This document shows positions 8,328 through 15,667 of a DNA stretch of 23,755 bases, one piece after another. Where the stretch lies: assembly GCA_002391105.1 (NCBI GenBank), contig DGRT01000125.1, forward strand, positions 1 to 23,755. Direction: 5' to 3'. How positions within the stretch are numbered: the first letter of the stretch is position 1; each line of letters starts with the position of its first letter. Under the pieces are notes generated by a model. That model had not been told where the DNA came from. It did no database searches and worked only from the letters and a program-made list of their open reading frames with translations. The stretch is from Lachnospiraceae bacterium UBA4381. Its GTDB lineage: Bacteria; Bacillota; Clostridia; Lachnospirales; Lachnospiraceae. The translations under genes were made by a program, and so were the position numbers.

Positions 8328-11300
8328 ATGAAAGTTGGAGATGTGATAAGATTTACTATTAAAGTGACACCGGAAAATGCTCAATACAAAGAAGGTAGTA
8401 TTAAGGTGGATAGTCAAGGCTATGAGCTTTATTCTAATGCTTCCTGTACCAGTAAGATAGGTGGCACATTTGAGGACGATACCTACTCTTTGGATGATAT
8501 TTCGGGTACTATTTTTATTAAGGCAGTTAGCGCTGGAAAGTATCCTTTAAGGGTAAAATATAGCAAGGGCGATACACCTATATCCAAAACTTGTACTATA
8601 AATATCACTTCGCCTGTACATAAAGTAACATTTAACTTAAATGAAGGAATTATTAATAGTGGCAGCATAACTGAGTACACGGAAGGAGTAGAGACTATAC
8701 TTCCTGAGGACGTAACGAAGGAAGGATATATATTTGATGGATGGTATGATAATCAGGACTTTACCGGAAGCAAGGTTACAAAAATAACTGCAACTGATAA
8801 CGAAGATAAGACCTTCTGGGCAAAATGGATAAGGGAGTTTAACGTAGTTATTAGTTCTGATGTTATATTTGGTGTGGTTAGTTCAGATATTTCTAAAGCA
8901 GTATCAGGAACGAAGGTGACATTAACTGTTACACCTGACGATAGCTGTACATTTAAGAACTTCATTGATCTGAAAGGTCTTTTGAAGGAAGAGGACTTTG
9001 TAAAAGAAACAGATAATACTTACTATTTTATAATGCCTGATGGCGATGTAGAAATTAAAGCTGTATTTGAGGCGAATTCTAACTATCAAAAATTTGAAAA
9101 TGGTCTCATTATAAAGCCCGGCGAATCTCTGGTGGTGCCGGATGTGTGTAATACTACAAATGGTATGATGTTTAAGAACAGTACATTATATACACTTGTC
9201 CGAGCAGATATTTCCGGTGATACTGTAACTGAATCTGAAACTGGTGAATATTATGTATTCAAGTATCTTGAGAGAACGGATAGTGATGATGGAGGAAATA
9301 TTGTTGCGAAGACATATGTAAAGTCCGGGAGCAGTTGGGACAGCTATGGACTTAAAGTAACAGATATATCGGACGGTGTTCTCGTTTCAGTAAATGACGA
9401 AGGGGCTGTGACTCTTAGTACGCACGAAATAGAATATACTGTAACCTTTAATTCAAATGGTGGTTCTGAAGTGTCAAGTCAGAAGGTTGTTAAGGGACAT
9501 AAAGTAGTGAGTCCAAGTAATCCTAAGAAATCCGAATATGAATTTGCAGGATGGTATAAGGAAGAGGCATGTACAAATAGCTGGGACTTTACTAAAGATA
9601 CAGTAAATGAGGATATTACGCTCTATGCTAAGTGGAAGAAGATTATAATCTATACAGTGACTTTCAAGGTTGTAAATGGTAAATGGAACGGTAGTGATGG
9701 TGGCACGGAGGATAAGGTTGTAGTTAAGAAAGGATATGAGGGAACCACCTTTACGCTGGAAACGAAAGATATTCCGGCAGTAGGAGAAAATCCTGATAAC
9801 AACTACAGGGCAGGAAGCTGGGATATAAAACCGGTTGCAGGTTCAGAGGTTAATGCTGATGCAACCTATACCTATACATATGCTGAGAAATTTGATCAAA
9901 TGCATACTGTAACCTTTAAGGTTGAAAATGGTGCATGGAATGATGGAACTACAGATGATAAAGTGCTTATACTCACCGGTAAGGAGACTGATACTCTGAG
10001 TATTGCAATTTCACAGATACCTGAAGTTGGTGAAAAACCTGACGAAGGATTTAAGAAGAGCGAAAAAGGTGGTTGGTTTATTGAAGATTCCTCGGGTACG
10101 GTAATGGAAAGTGATAATAATTATATTCCTTATTTTGGCATCGATAGTGATAAGACATTTACCTATAAATATATTGAGAAGGAAAAAATTTCTGCAAAAG
10201 TCAAGTTCATAGTTGAAAATGGCTTCTTAAATGATGAAGAAATTAGTGAGAAGGTTGTAGAAATTACTGGTTATGAGGGTGATGAGCTTAAGCTAAAAGC
10301 AGACCAGATACCATCAGTTGGAGATAAGCCGAAGGATAACAGCTACAAGGCAGGAAGCTGGGATAAGACTATTGATGACATGCTTGCGACTAAAATTGAG
10401 AAAGATACTGAATCAACTAAATTCACATATACATATGTGAAAAAGCCAGCGATATCCAGAACAGTAACCTTTAAGGTGGTAAACGGTTCCTGGAATGATG
10501 GTAATACAGATACCAAGACAGAAACACTTACCGGTTATGAGGGTGATGTTCTAAAGCTTTCGGCTGATCAGATACCGGCTGTTGGAGAAAAGCCGGATAC
10601 GAACTATACAGAAGGTAGCTGGAATACTGTTCCAAGTATAGAAACAGAGATAACAGCAGCTACAACCTATATCTATACCTATACCAAGAAGCAGGAGATA
10701 ACCAGAACGGTCACATTTAAGGTAGTGAACGGTATGTGGAATGTAAGAACCAAATACGTTAGAACAAAGGAATTCAAGGGCTTTGAGGGAGATGTATTCG
10801 AACTTGCTAAGGATGATATACCGGAGGTTGGTTCGCAGCCTGATACAGCCTATAAGGAAGGAAGCTGGGATAAGGTTCCTGTCGAGGGAGCTGTAATCAC
10901 AGAGGACATAACCTATACTTACACATATGCTCCGAAAACACCGGCGACGAGAAAGGTAACCTTCAAAGTGGTAAATGGAACTTGGAAGGATGGAACAAAG
11001 GAAGATAAGGTAGTAACTCTTACAGGCTATGAAGAAGATAAGATAAATCTTACATCATCGCAGCTCCCTTCAGCGGGAAATAATCCGGATGAGGGTTATA
11101 AGGCAGGACGCTGGGATACAGAACCCAAAGCATATGTCAATATCCCTGCTGATGTAACCTATACCTATACCTACGCTAAGAAGCAGGAGGAAAGCTCAGG
11201 CGATAGCAGCAAGACAGATGACAAGAGCAGCTCAGGCGATAGCAGCAAGACAGATGATAAGAGCAGCTCAGGTGGAAGCAGCAAGACGGATGACAAGAGC

Positions 11301-11996
11301 AGCTCAGGCGATAGCAGCAAGACAGATGATAAGAACAGCTCAGGCGATAGCAGCAAGACAGATGATAAGAACAGCTCAGGTGGAAGCAGTAAGACGGATG
11401 ACAAGAGCAGCTCAGGTGGAAGCAGTAAGACGGATGACAAGAGCAGCTCAGGTGGAAGCAGCAATACGGATGACAAGAACAGCTCAGGTGGAAGCGGTAA
11501 GACAGATGATAAGGGCAGCTCAGGTGGAAGCAGTAATACGGACGATAAAAACAGTGCCGGTAATAATAACAACGGCAATGTTGATAATAATTCCGGTTCA
11601 GCTTCTAAAGCCGGCATATATTCCAATGAATGGGTAGATGGAAAATGGTACGGTTCAAATGGTGAGGAAACCTATGCTGCAGTCGGAGGCTGGAAGAGTA
11701 ATGGTGCAGGCTGGTGGTTTGAAGATTCATCCGGCTGGTATCCGGTTAGTCAGTGGCTGAGAATAGATGGCAGATGGTACTACTTTACCGCTTCAGGCTA
11801 TATGGATTATTCTGAATATCGAGATGGCTGCTGGCTTGGTAGTGATGGAGCCTGGGATGAGAGCTATGCAAATGGAATATGGCACTATGACGGAACAGGC
11901 TGGTGGTACGAGGATAACGGCTGGTACCCTGCAAGTACGACACTATGGATTGATGGTACAAATTATTCATTTGATGCGAGCGGTTACATAGAGTAA
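8328..11996 (+). CDS. Large surface protein: InlB repeats, six 80-aa repeats, wall-binding end
   Basis: This is the major part of a cell-surface protein, 1,222 aa from ATG 8328. That ATG has no ribosome binding site and there is no signal peptide, so the real gene begins at 7860 and is broken by the TAG at 8256. In order it has a Big-like/Ig-like domain (to about residue 95), an InlB B-repeat (Flg_new type, ending FDGWYDNQDF...WAKW), a divergent InlB-type repeat, an unassigned spacer, and a second InlB repeat ending FAGWYKEEAC...LYAKW. Six related repeats of about 80-95 aa follow, each starting VTFKVVNGxWN-like and ending TYTYTY. Then come ten 12-residue Ser/Asp/Lys units and a C-terminal Trp/Tyr/Gly-rich domain (GAGWWFEDSSGWYP, GTGWWYEDNGWYP) of the choline/cell-wall-binding repeat type. 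The restored protein would have 1,378 residues. Adhesion or wall-associated scaffolding is inferred; no catalytic domain is seen. Confidence 0.85.
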   Translation: MKVGDVIRFTIKVTPENAQYKEGSIKVDSQGYELYSNASCTSKIGGTFEDDTYSLDDISGTIFIKAVSAGKYPLRVKYSKGDTPISKTCTINITSPVHKVTFNLNEGIINSGSITEYTEGVETILPEDVTKEGYIFDGWYDNQDFTGSKVTKITATDNEDKTFWAKWIREFNVVISSDVIFGVVSSDISKAVSGTKVTLTVTPDDSCTFKNFIDLKGLLKEEDFVKETDNTYYFIMPDGDVEIKAVFEANSNYQKFENGLIIKPGESLVVPDVCNTTNGMMFKNSTLYTLVRADISGDTVTESETGEYYVFKYLERTDSDDGGNIVAKTYVKSGSSWDSYGLKVTDISDGVLVSVNDEGAVTLSTHEIEYTVTFNSNGGSEVSSQKVVKGHKVVSPSNPKKSEYEFAGWYKEEACTNSWDFTKDTVNEDITLYAKWKKIIIYTVTFKVVNGKWNGSDGGTEDKVVVKKGYEGTTFTLETKDIPAVGENPDNNYRAGSWDIKPVAGSEVNADATYTYTYAEKFDQMHTVTFKVENGAWNDGTTDDKVLILTGKETDTLSIAISQIPEVGEKPDEGFKKSEKGGWFIEDSSGTVMESDNNYIPYFGIDSDKTFTYKYIEKEKISAKVKFIVENGFLNDEEISEKVVEITGYEGDELKLKADQIPSVGDKPKDNSYKAGSWDKTIDDMLATKIEKDTESTKFTYTYVKKPAISRTVTFKVVNGSWNDGNTDTKTETLTGYEGDVLKLSADQIPAVGEKPDTNYTEGSWNTVPSIETEITAATTYIYTYTKKQEITRTVTFKVVNGMWNVRTKYVRTKEFKGFEGDVFELAKDDIPEVGSQPDTAYKEGSWDKVPVEGAVITEDITYTYTYAPKTPATRKVTFKVVNGTWKDGTKEDKVVTLTGYEEDKINLTSSQLPSAGNNPDEGYKAGRWDTEPKAYVNIPADVTYTYTYAKKQEESSGDSSKTDDKSSSGDSSKTDDKSSSGGSSKTDDKSSSGDSSKTDDKNSSGDSSKTDDKNSSGGSSKTDDKSSSGGSSKTDDKSSSGGSSNTDDKNSSGGSGKTDDKGSSGGSSNTDDKNSAGNNNNGNVDNNSGSASKAGIYSNEWVDGKWYGSNGEETYAAVGGWKSNGAGWWFEDSSGWYPVSQWLRIDGRWYYFTASGYMDYSEYRDGCWLGSDGAWDESYANGIWHYDGTGWWYEDNGWYPASTTLWIDGTNYSFDASGYIE
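9651..11180 (+). repeat. Six tandem ~80-95-aa protein repeats
   Basis: Repeat units begin at about 9651, 9903, 10191, 10455, 10701 and 10947. Each carries a VTFKVVNGxWN-like opening, a central GYEGDxxxLxxDQIPxVGxxPD-like strip, GSWD or GSWN, and a closing TYTYTY. Unit 2 lacks the GSWD segment in its normal form and unit 3 is the most diverged. The block resembles mucin-binding or other adhesin stalk repeats, but I do not assign a family. Confidence 0.8.
11193..11552 (+). repeat. Ten 36-bp tandem repeats coding a Ser/Asp/Lys linker
   Basis: Ten units of 36 bp encode variants of SSGDSSKTDDKS. Later units change to GGSSNTDDKN and GGSGKTDDKG. All six frames stay largely open here, so the reverse-strand and shifted ORFs across it are shadows. 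The unit probably forms a flexible, wall-spanning linker, and copy number is likely to vary between strains. Confidence 0.9.
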
Positions 11997-12024
11997 CTTC
12001 TCATATATAGACTTTATATACATG

Positions 12025-12070
12025 GGGCTGATCATATAAATTCTGGTCAGCCCTTTGTTGCTGTTTTGTT
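12025..12070 (+). terminator. Rho-independent terminator of surface-protein gene
   Basis: GGGCTGATC (12025-12033) pairs with GGTCAGCCC (12045-12053) as a 9-bp stem with one T-G pair and an 11-nt loop. It is followed by a T-rich tail interrupted by G and C. It lies 29 nt after the surface-protein stop codon. Confidence 0.8.
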
Positions 12071-12087
12071 GTCATGAGGGTGGTATA

Positions 12088-12190
12088 TTGACACTATAAA
12101 AGTGTAAGGAGGATGCTGATATGCCAAAGAGCTTATATGAAATAATCAATCACTTTACAATTTATGTAATAAAGAATATAATAGTGTCAA
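12088..12190. promoter_or_regulatory. abiEi promoter with spaced inverted 10-mers
   Basis: TTTACA (12154-12159) and a perfect TATAAT (12177-12182) are 17 nt apart and point at abiEi, whose ATG is at 12225. ATAGTGTCAA (12181-12190) overlaps the end of the -10 box and the expected start site. Its exact reverse complement TTGACACTAT lies at 12088-12097. AbiEi antitoxins are known to repress their own operon by binding inverted repeats at the promoter, so these 10-mers are candidate operators. That role is inferred from position and symmetry. Confidence 0.55.
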
Positions 12191-12207
12191 AAGATACAAA
12201 TATATAA
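12121..12207 (+). CDS. Possible 28-aa leader ORF before abiEi
   Basis: An ATG at 12121 has AGGAGG 8 nt upstream and opens a 28-codon frame beginning MPKSLYEIINHF and ending at TAA 12205-12207, 17 nt before abiEi. The ORF lies across the abiEi promoter, so it can only be read from an upstream start, and the protein has no recognised family. It may be a leader peptide, the remnant of a lost gene, or chance. The strong ribosome binding site is the only real support. Confidence 0.3.
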   Translation: MPKSLYEIINHFTIYVIKNIIVSKDTNI

Positions 12208-12224
12208 CAATAATAGGTATAAAT

Positions 12225-13028
12225 ATGACGGAATTGACACGAACAATTTCAAAAGCTATGTCGGGTATTCTTGAAGAACTGGAATTAGAAAATGAAACAT
12301 ACATTACACTTGATCGATTAGAAGAACTGGTCAATAATCTGAATATAAAAACGAATGCTTCTATGGTAGCATCACGTCTAAAAAAATCAGGTTGGTTATT
12401 GCCTACAGATCAACGTGGAGTATGGGAATTTGCGCCGGCTGCAGTTGCCGGAGCATATTCTAAGAATGATCCGTTACGGGAGATAAAGGCATTTCAATTA
12501 GCGAATTCTGATATCATTTGTTTTTTATGCTTGCAGACAGCAGCATGGGCGTTGGGATATGCAGATAGAGTGCCATCACGAAAAGAATTAGCATTTGAGA
12601 TGATTCCCAGAAGAAGAATGTCGAAAGAGATTCTGGTATATAAATATTTGCCTAGTATTCCTCTAAAGGAAGCAAGAGGTGTCAAAATACTTGCTCCGGA
12701 AAGTATTTTGGTTCATATTGCTACAAAACCCGATCTAATTAAGTCTTGGGACGGAGTAATGGAATGGCTTCCGGATGTTATATATGATATTGATTTAAAT
12801 ATGCTATTGAAAGAGCTACATATTCGTCCTGATTCAGTAAAAAAAAGAACTGGATATTTGTTGCAGGGAATGTATCCGGATGCATCTATGCTTATACATG
12901 AGAAAATAATTGTAAAATCCAAAGTCAGATTTGGGGCAAGAACTAATTCGATTCGAAATGACGAGTATTGGGGCGTTGTTGATACTTGTTTACCATTTTC
13001 TCCAAAGGAGTTAGAAAGAGTAAAATGA
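12225..13028 (+). CDS. abiEi: AbiEi-type antitoxin (type IV toxin-antitoxin)
   Basis: This 267-aa protein has the two-part build of AbiEi antitoxins. An N-terminal winged helix-turn-helix (about residues 25-75, ITLDRLEELVNNLNIKTN then MVASRLKKSGWLLPTDQRGVWEF) is followed by a larger domain with FAPAAVAGAYSKNDPL, FLCLQTAAWALGYADRVPS and APESILVHIATKPDLIKSW. In the family it blocks the AbiEii nucleotidyltransferase toxin without direct binding and represses the operon. Its stop overlaps the start of the AbiEii gene (ATGA at 13025-13028), the usual coupling. Here the toxin gene is broken, so the antitoxin is an orphan. It may persist as a regulator, as protection against related AbiE systems, or simply because the decay is recent. 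The start ATG has only a weak Shine-Dalgarno sequence. Confidence 0.85.
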   Translation: MTELTRTISKAMSGILEELELENETYITLDRLEELVNNLNIKTNASMVASRLKKSGWLLPTDQRGVWEFAPAAVAGAYSKNDPLREIKAFQLANSDIICFLCLQTAAWALGYADRVPSRKELAFEMIPRRRMSKEILVYKYLPSIPLKEARGVKILAPESILVHIATKPDLIKSWDGVMEWLPDVIYDIDLNMLLKELHIRPDSVKKRTGYLLQGMYPDASMLIHEKIIVKSKVRFGARTNSIRNDEYWGVVDTCLPFSPKELERVK

Positions 13029-13370
13029 TTCAATTTGACAATATAAAACTTACGGAAGGCCATATAGCGCGTCATATTCCAACTGGAAGTGGAGCACCAG
13101 GTCGTGAAGCGGCAATAATTGATATAGCTCAAGATTTATTGCTTGCATATCTGGAAGATTCTGGTTTGATGGATATGGTCGCGTTAAAAGGCGGTACCTG
13201 CTCCAACTTCTGAAGAAATGATAGAAAAATTGAAATACAATTTTGAGTTTTTAACTGATCTTGATGACGATGAGAAAATAGTTGCATTGTCAAATCAAAA
13301 GGATAGAGGTCTAGTCATCCATATGCTAATGGAATTACCAGACGGCAGACTTGAGAGTGGATTATATTAA
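13025..13370 (+). pseudogene. abiEii: AbiEii nucleotidyltransferase toxin, internally deleted
   Basis: The first 58 codons match the start of AbiEii toxins: KLTEGHIARHIPTGSGAPG, AAIIDIAQDLLLAYL, and the catalytic-motif opening VALKGGT. The frame then leaves the family (CSNF, stop at 13211-13213). From about 13197 a second frame reads PAPTSEEMIEKL, then DLDDDEKIV and KDRGLVIHMLMELPDGRL, ending at TAA 13368-13370. That looks like the C-terminal end of the same toxin family. A full toxin has about 300 residues, so roughly 180 or more, including the rest of the nucleotidyltransferase active site, have been lost with a frame change near 13195. The product cannot be active. Assignment of the N-terminal part is strong; that of the C-terminal tail rests on family recollection. 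Confidence 0.75.
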
Positions 13371-13809
13371 AGCTATACAGAAGATACAAAGAATTAATAC
13401 AGTTGCTTGAGGGGAAGATGTTTAAGAATTATAAGAATAAAGAGTGATTTGGATATAAGCAAGATAAGCAGGGACAAGAGTTTCCTGCTTATTTTATTTT
13501 TAGCCATTGATGCGATAGAAAACCTTTAACTATAATGAGTAGCCGGATAGGTTGTTGAAAATAAATCTTATATGGAGCATAATGGAAATATGTTTTGGTG
13601 GTCATGGGAAGGGAGAAAGGGTCATAGGTATATGGGAACAGCTAATATAGGTTCTTCCTCAAATGTTGTGATTAATCAAATGAGGTATCCAAATGGATAA
13701 TAGAAGTATATAACATACGAGATGGAATTACACGTATCGCATTGTGTTTGTTCCAAATTATAGGAAAAAGATGCTGTGGGATAGAAAGCGGCAAGTGAGG
13801 TTAAATGCA
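13371..13809. other. Gene-free stretch with terminator and ORF scraps
   Basis: Apart from the terminator at 13466-13501 I find no supported gene. A 42-codon plus-strand frame (13572-13700, beginning MEHNGNMFWWSWEGRKG, ending NVVINQMRYPNG) reads like a fragment of real protein. It has no ribosome binding site and no recognised family, so I treat it as a probable gene remnant. No promoter for the kinase gene stands out. Confidence 0.35.
13466..13501 (+). terminator. Rho-independent terminator after abiE
   Basis: AAGCAGG (13466-13472) pairs with CCTGCTT (13484-13490) across an 11-nt loop, followed by ATTTTATTTTT. It lies about 95 nt after the end of the toxin remnant and would close the abiE transcript. 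Confidence 0.75.
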
Positions 13810-14943
13810 ATGAAACTGGTATTTGCTTCGGATTCTTTTAAAGGATCGCTTACAAGTAAAGAAATATCGCAAATTCTTACATTGGCGGCAAAAGAAGTAT
13901 TTGATAACCCGATTTGTATAGGAATCCCGATAGCGGATGGTGGAGAAGGTACAGCAGATTCTCTTATTGAAGCACTTAACGGTGAAAGAATATATGTAAA
14001 AACGCATGACCCACTGATGAGGGAAATAACAGCTTATTATGGCAAACTTGATGAGGAAAGTGCTGTTATCGAAATGGCTTCCGCATCGGGTCTTACACTG
14101 CTTTCAGAAGAGGAAAGAAATCCTCTGTACACCACTACATATGGAACCGGGGAGATGATAAGAGATGCGGTTAATAGAGGATTTCGAAATATTAATATTG
14201 CAATCGGCGGGAGCGCAACTAATGACGGTGGAATGGGATGCGCCGAAGCTCTCGGGATCAGGTTCCTGGATAATGTGGGGAATGAGCTAAGTGGAGTGGG
14301 AGATAACCTTGAAAAGGTATGCAGGATTGATACCGCTGATAAGTATCCGGGATTAAAAAATGTCAAATTCACCATAATGTGCGATGTGGCAAATCCTCTT
14401 TGTGGAGATAACGGTGCTACTCGAACATTTGCCCCCCAGAAGGGAGCAGATTCGGAAACGGTGGAACGGTTGGAAAAAGGAATGTGTAACTACAGAGATG
14501 TAATTATACGGGATTTTGGAATTAACCCAGATAAGATACAGGGAGGTGGCGCTGCAGGAGGCCTGGGAACAATGCTGATGGTATTCCTGTCGGGAATGAT
14601 GAAATCCGGTATAGAAACCGTTCTTGATCTGGTTTACTTTGACAGCCTGATTAGTGATGCGGATCTTGTGGTTACGGGAGAAGGAAGAAGTGACTGGCAG
14701 AGCTGTTTCGGGAAAGCCGTTTCCGGAGTCGGGAAAAGGGCAGAAAAGGCAGGCGTTCCGGTTTATCTTTTATGCGGCTCTTTAGGTCCCGGAGCAGAAG
14801 AGTTATATAATCATGGCATAACTTCAATGATGAGTATAATGAACCCGAAGATGACATTGCAAGAAGCTATGAAAAACGCCAAAGAACTCTATCGTAAGAA
14901 TGCTGTACGGATGTTTAGAACAATAAAAAGTGTGATGGATTGA
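13810..14943 (+). CDS. glxK: Glycerate 2-kinase (GlxK/GarK family)
   Basis: This 377-aa cytosolic kinase phosphorylates D-glycerate to 2-phosphoglycerate with ATP and feeds the product into lower glycolysis. Family landmarks are present in order: FASDSFKGSLTS near the N-terminus, PIADGGEGTADS, IGGSATNDGGMGCAEALG, CDVANPLCG, GGGAAGGLGTML and TGEGRSDWQSCFGKA near residue 290. The last motif normally reads GEGRID-Q-FGK, so the S and W are unusual but may be tolerated. I chose ATG 13810 because the fold begins MKLVFASDSF there and GAGG lies about 9 nt upstream. A GTG at 13744 would add 22 unrelated residues. It stands alone between remnants, with no garD/glxR-type partners, so it could have been moved here. 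Confidence 0.9.
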   Translation: MKLVFASDSFKGSLTSKEISQILTLAAKEVFDNPICIGIPIADGGEGTADSLIEALNGERIYVKTHDPLMREITAYYGKLDEESAVIEMASASGLTLLSEEERNPLYTTTYGTGEMIRDAVNRGFRNINIAIGGSATNDGGMGCAEALGIRFLDNVGNELSGVGDNLEKVCRIDTADKYPGLKNVKFTIMCDVANPLCGDNGATRTFAPQKGADSETVERLEKGMCNYRDVIIRDFGINPDKIQGGGAAGGLGTMLMVFLSGMMKSGIETVLDLVYFDSLISDADLVVTGEGRSDWQSCFGKAVSGVGKRAEKAGVPVYLLCGSLGPGAEELYNHGITSMMSIMNPKMTLQEAMKNAKELYRKNAVRMFRTIKSVMD

Positions 14944-15023
14944 AGAACATAAGTTGAAGATATGAATATATTTTGATTTCATCGAAATTGTTACTTATAC
15001 AGGAGAAAAGGAGAAAAAGTGAA
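14944..15023. other. Short intergenic gap
   Basis: This A/T-rich gap holds only the AAAGGAG-type ribosome binding site (15007-15013) of the broken small gene that follows. Confidence 0.4.
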
Positions 15024-15273
15024 ATGAGTTCAAAGTTTTTAAAGATATATGGTTGGGATTATTAATTTGAATTTAAAAGTAATATGTTTAATGTAATACA
15101 TAATGTTACACCGAAGGATGGCGGTTATGGAAGAGATATTCATGCCACATTTCCAAATGATTTTTAAAAAGAAAACTATACCCGAATTATATGAAGAAAT
15201 AGGTAACTATATGATAAAACAATCTTCAAAATTTTTTGATAAAGAAAAAGAAATAAAGGAATTATATAGTTAA
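15024..15273 (+). pseudogene. Broken small gene, unrecognised
   Basis: An ATG at 15024 with AAAGGAG upstream opens MSSKFLKIYGWDY and meets TAA at 15063-15065. The same frame continues FEFKSNMFNVIHNV and DGGYGRDIHATFPNDF to a TAA near 15166. There the overlapping frame takes over across a run of A, KKKTIPELYEEIGNYMIKQ, and ends at 15271-15273. Read together these give a plausible acidic/aromatic protein of about 82 residues, broken by one nonsense codon and one frame slip. The 3' part alone (ATG 15127, 48 aa) could still be expressed. I do not recognise the family. Small size and location in a decayed accessory region would fit an immunity-type or orphan protein, but that is a guess. Confidence 0.4.
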
Positions 15274-15322
15274 AAGAAGCTATTTATGGAATAAAGGTAT
15301 GAGTTATGAATAATAAAGCGGT

Positions 15323-15667
15323 ATGTTCTTTTGGTGGGATACGCTTCTTGATAAATGTAAAGAACTGGGCATCCAGAAGGTTAATGAGTTTTGTGTGTCT
15401 GTAAGAGGAACAAATATGGCTATCGTGAGCAGGGAAGAAATCTTATCCAAGATGACACGAGTGGGAGTGGCTGATGTCACTTTGAACGGAACTGAAAAAG
15501 CTGTATATGCCATATTAAGGCAAAATTCTGAATCCTCACGAGAAAGAATAGCAGAGAAAGTATCAGAGCTACAGATTATTTATATCGTACCTACGCGGAC
15601 ACGCAATAAAATAATGCAAAGGAGATTGCCAAATGAAACTAGGAAACATCAAATTCTGGATTGCTAA
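15323..15667 (+). CDS. Unidentified ORF, possible gene remnant
   Basis: This 114-codon frame has no ribosome binding site at ATG 15323, but an internal ATG at 15416 (MAIVSREEILSKM) has GAGG 7 nt upstream. The middle part, TEKAVYAILRQNSESSRERIAEKV, resembles the helix pair that often begins a winged-helix domain, but the recognition helix is not seen. The last 12 codons overlap the start of the metallopeptidase-like gene in another frame, and the tail (RTRNKIMQRRLP) looks random. I therefore suspect the C-terminal part of a DNA-binding protein is lost. No family is assigned. Confidence 0.35.
   Translation: MFFWWDTLLDKCKELGIQKVNEFCVSVRGTNMAIVSREEILSKMTRVGVADVTLNGTEKAVYAILRQNSESSRERIAEKVSELQIIYIVPTRTRNKIMQRRLPNETRKHQILDC

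Noticed and set aside
11171..11637. Long open frames on both strands across the Ser/Asp/Lys repeat (151 aa minus, 139 aa plus)
   Set aside because: A 36-bp repeat without stops in one unit stays open in every frame that avoids stops. There are no ribosome binding sites, and the main frame is the surface protein.
13744..13809. GTG start for the glycerate kinase
   Set aside because: The added 22 residues do not resemble the family, and ATG 13810 starts directly at the conserved MKLVFASDSFKGS.
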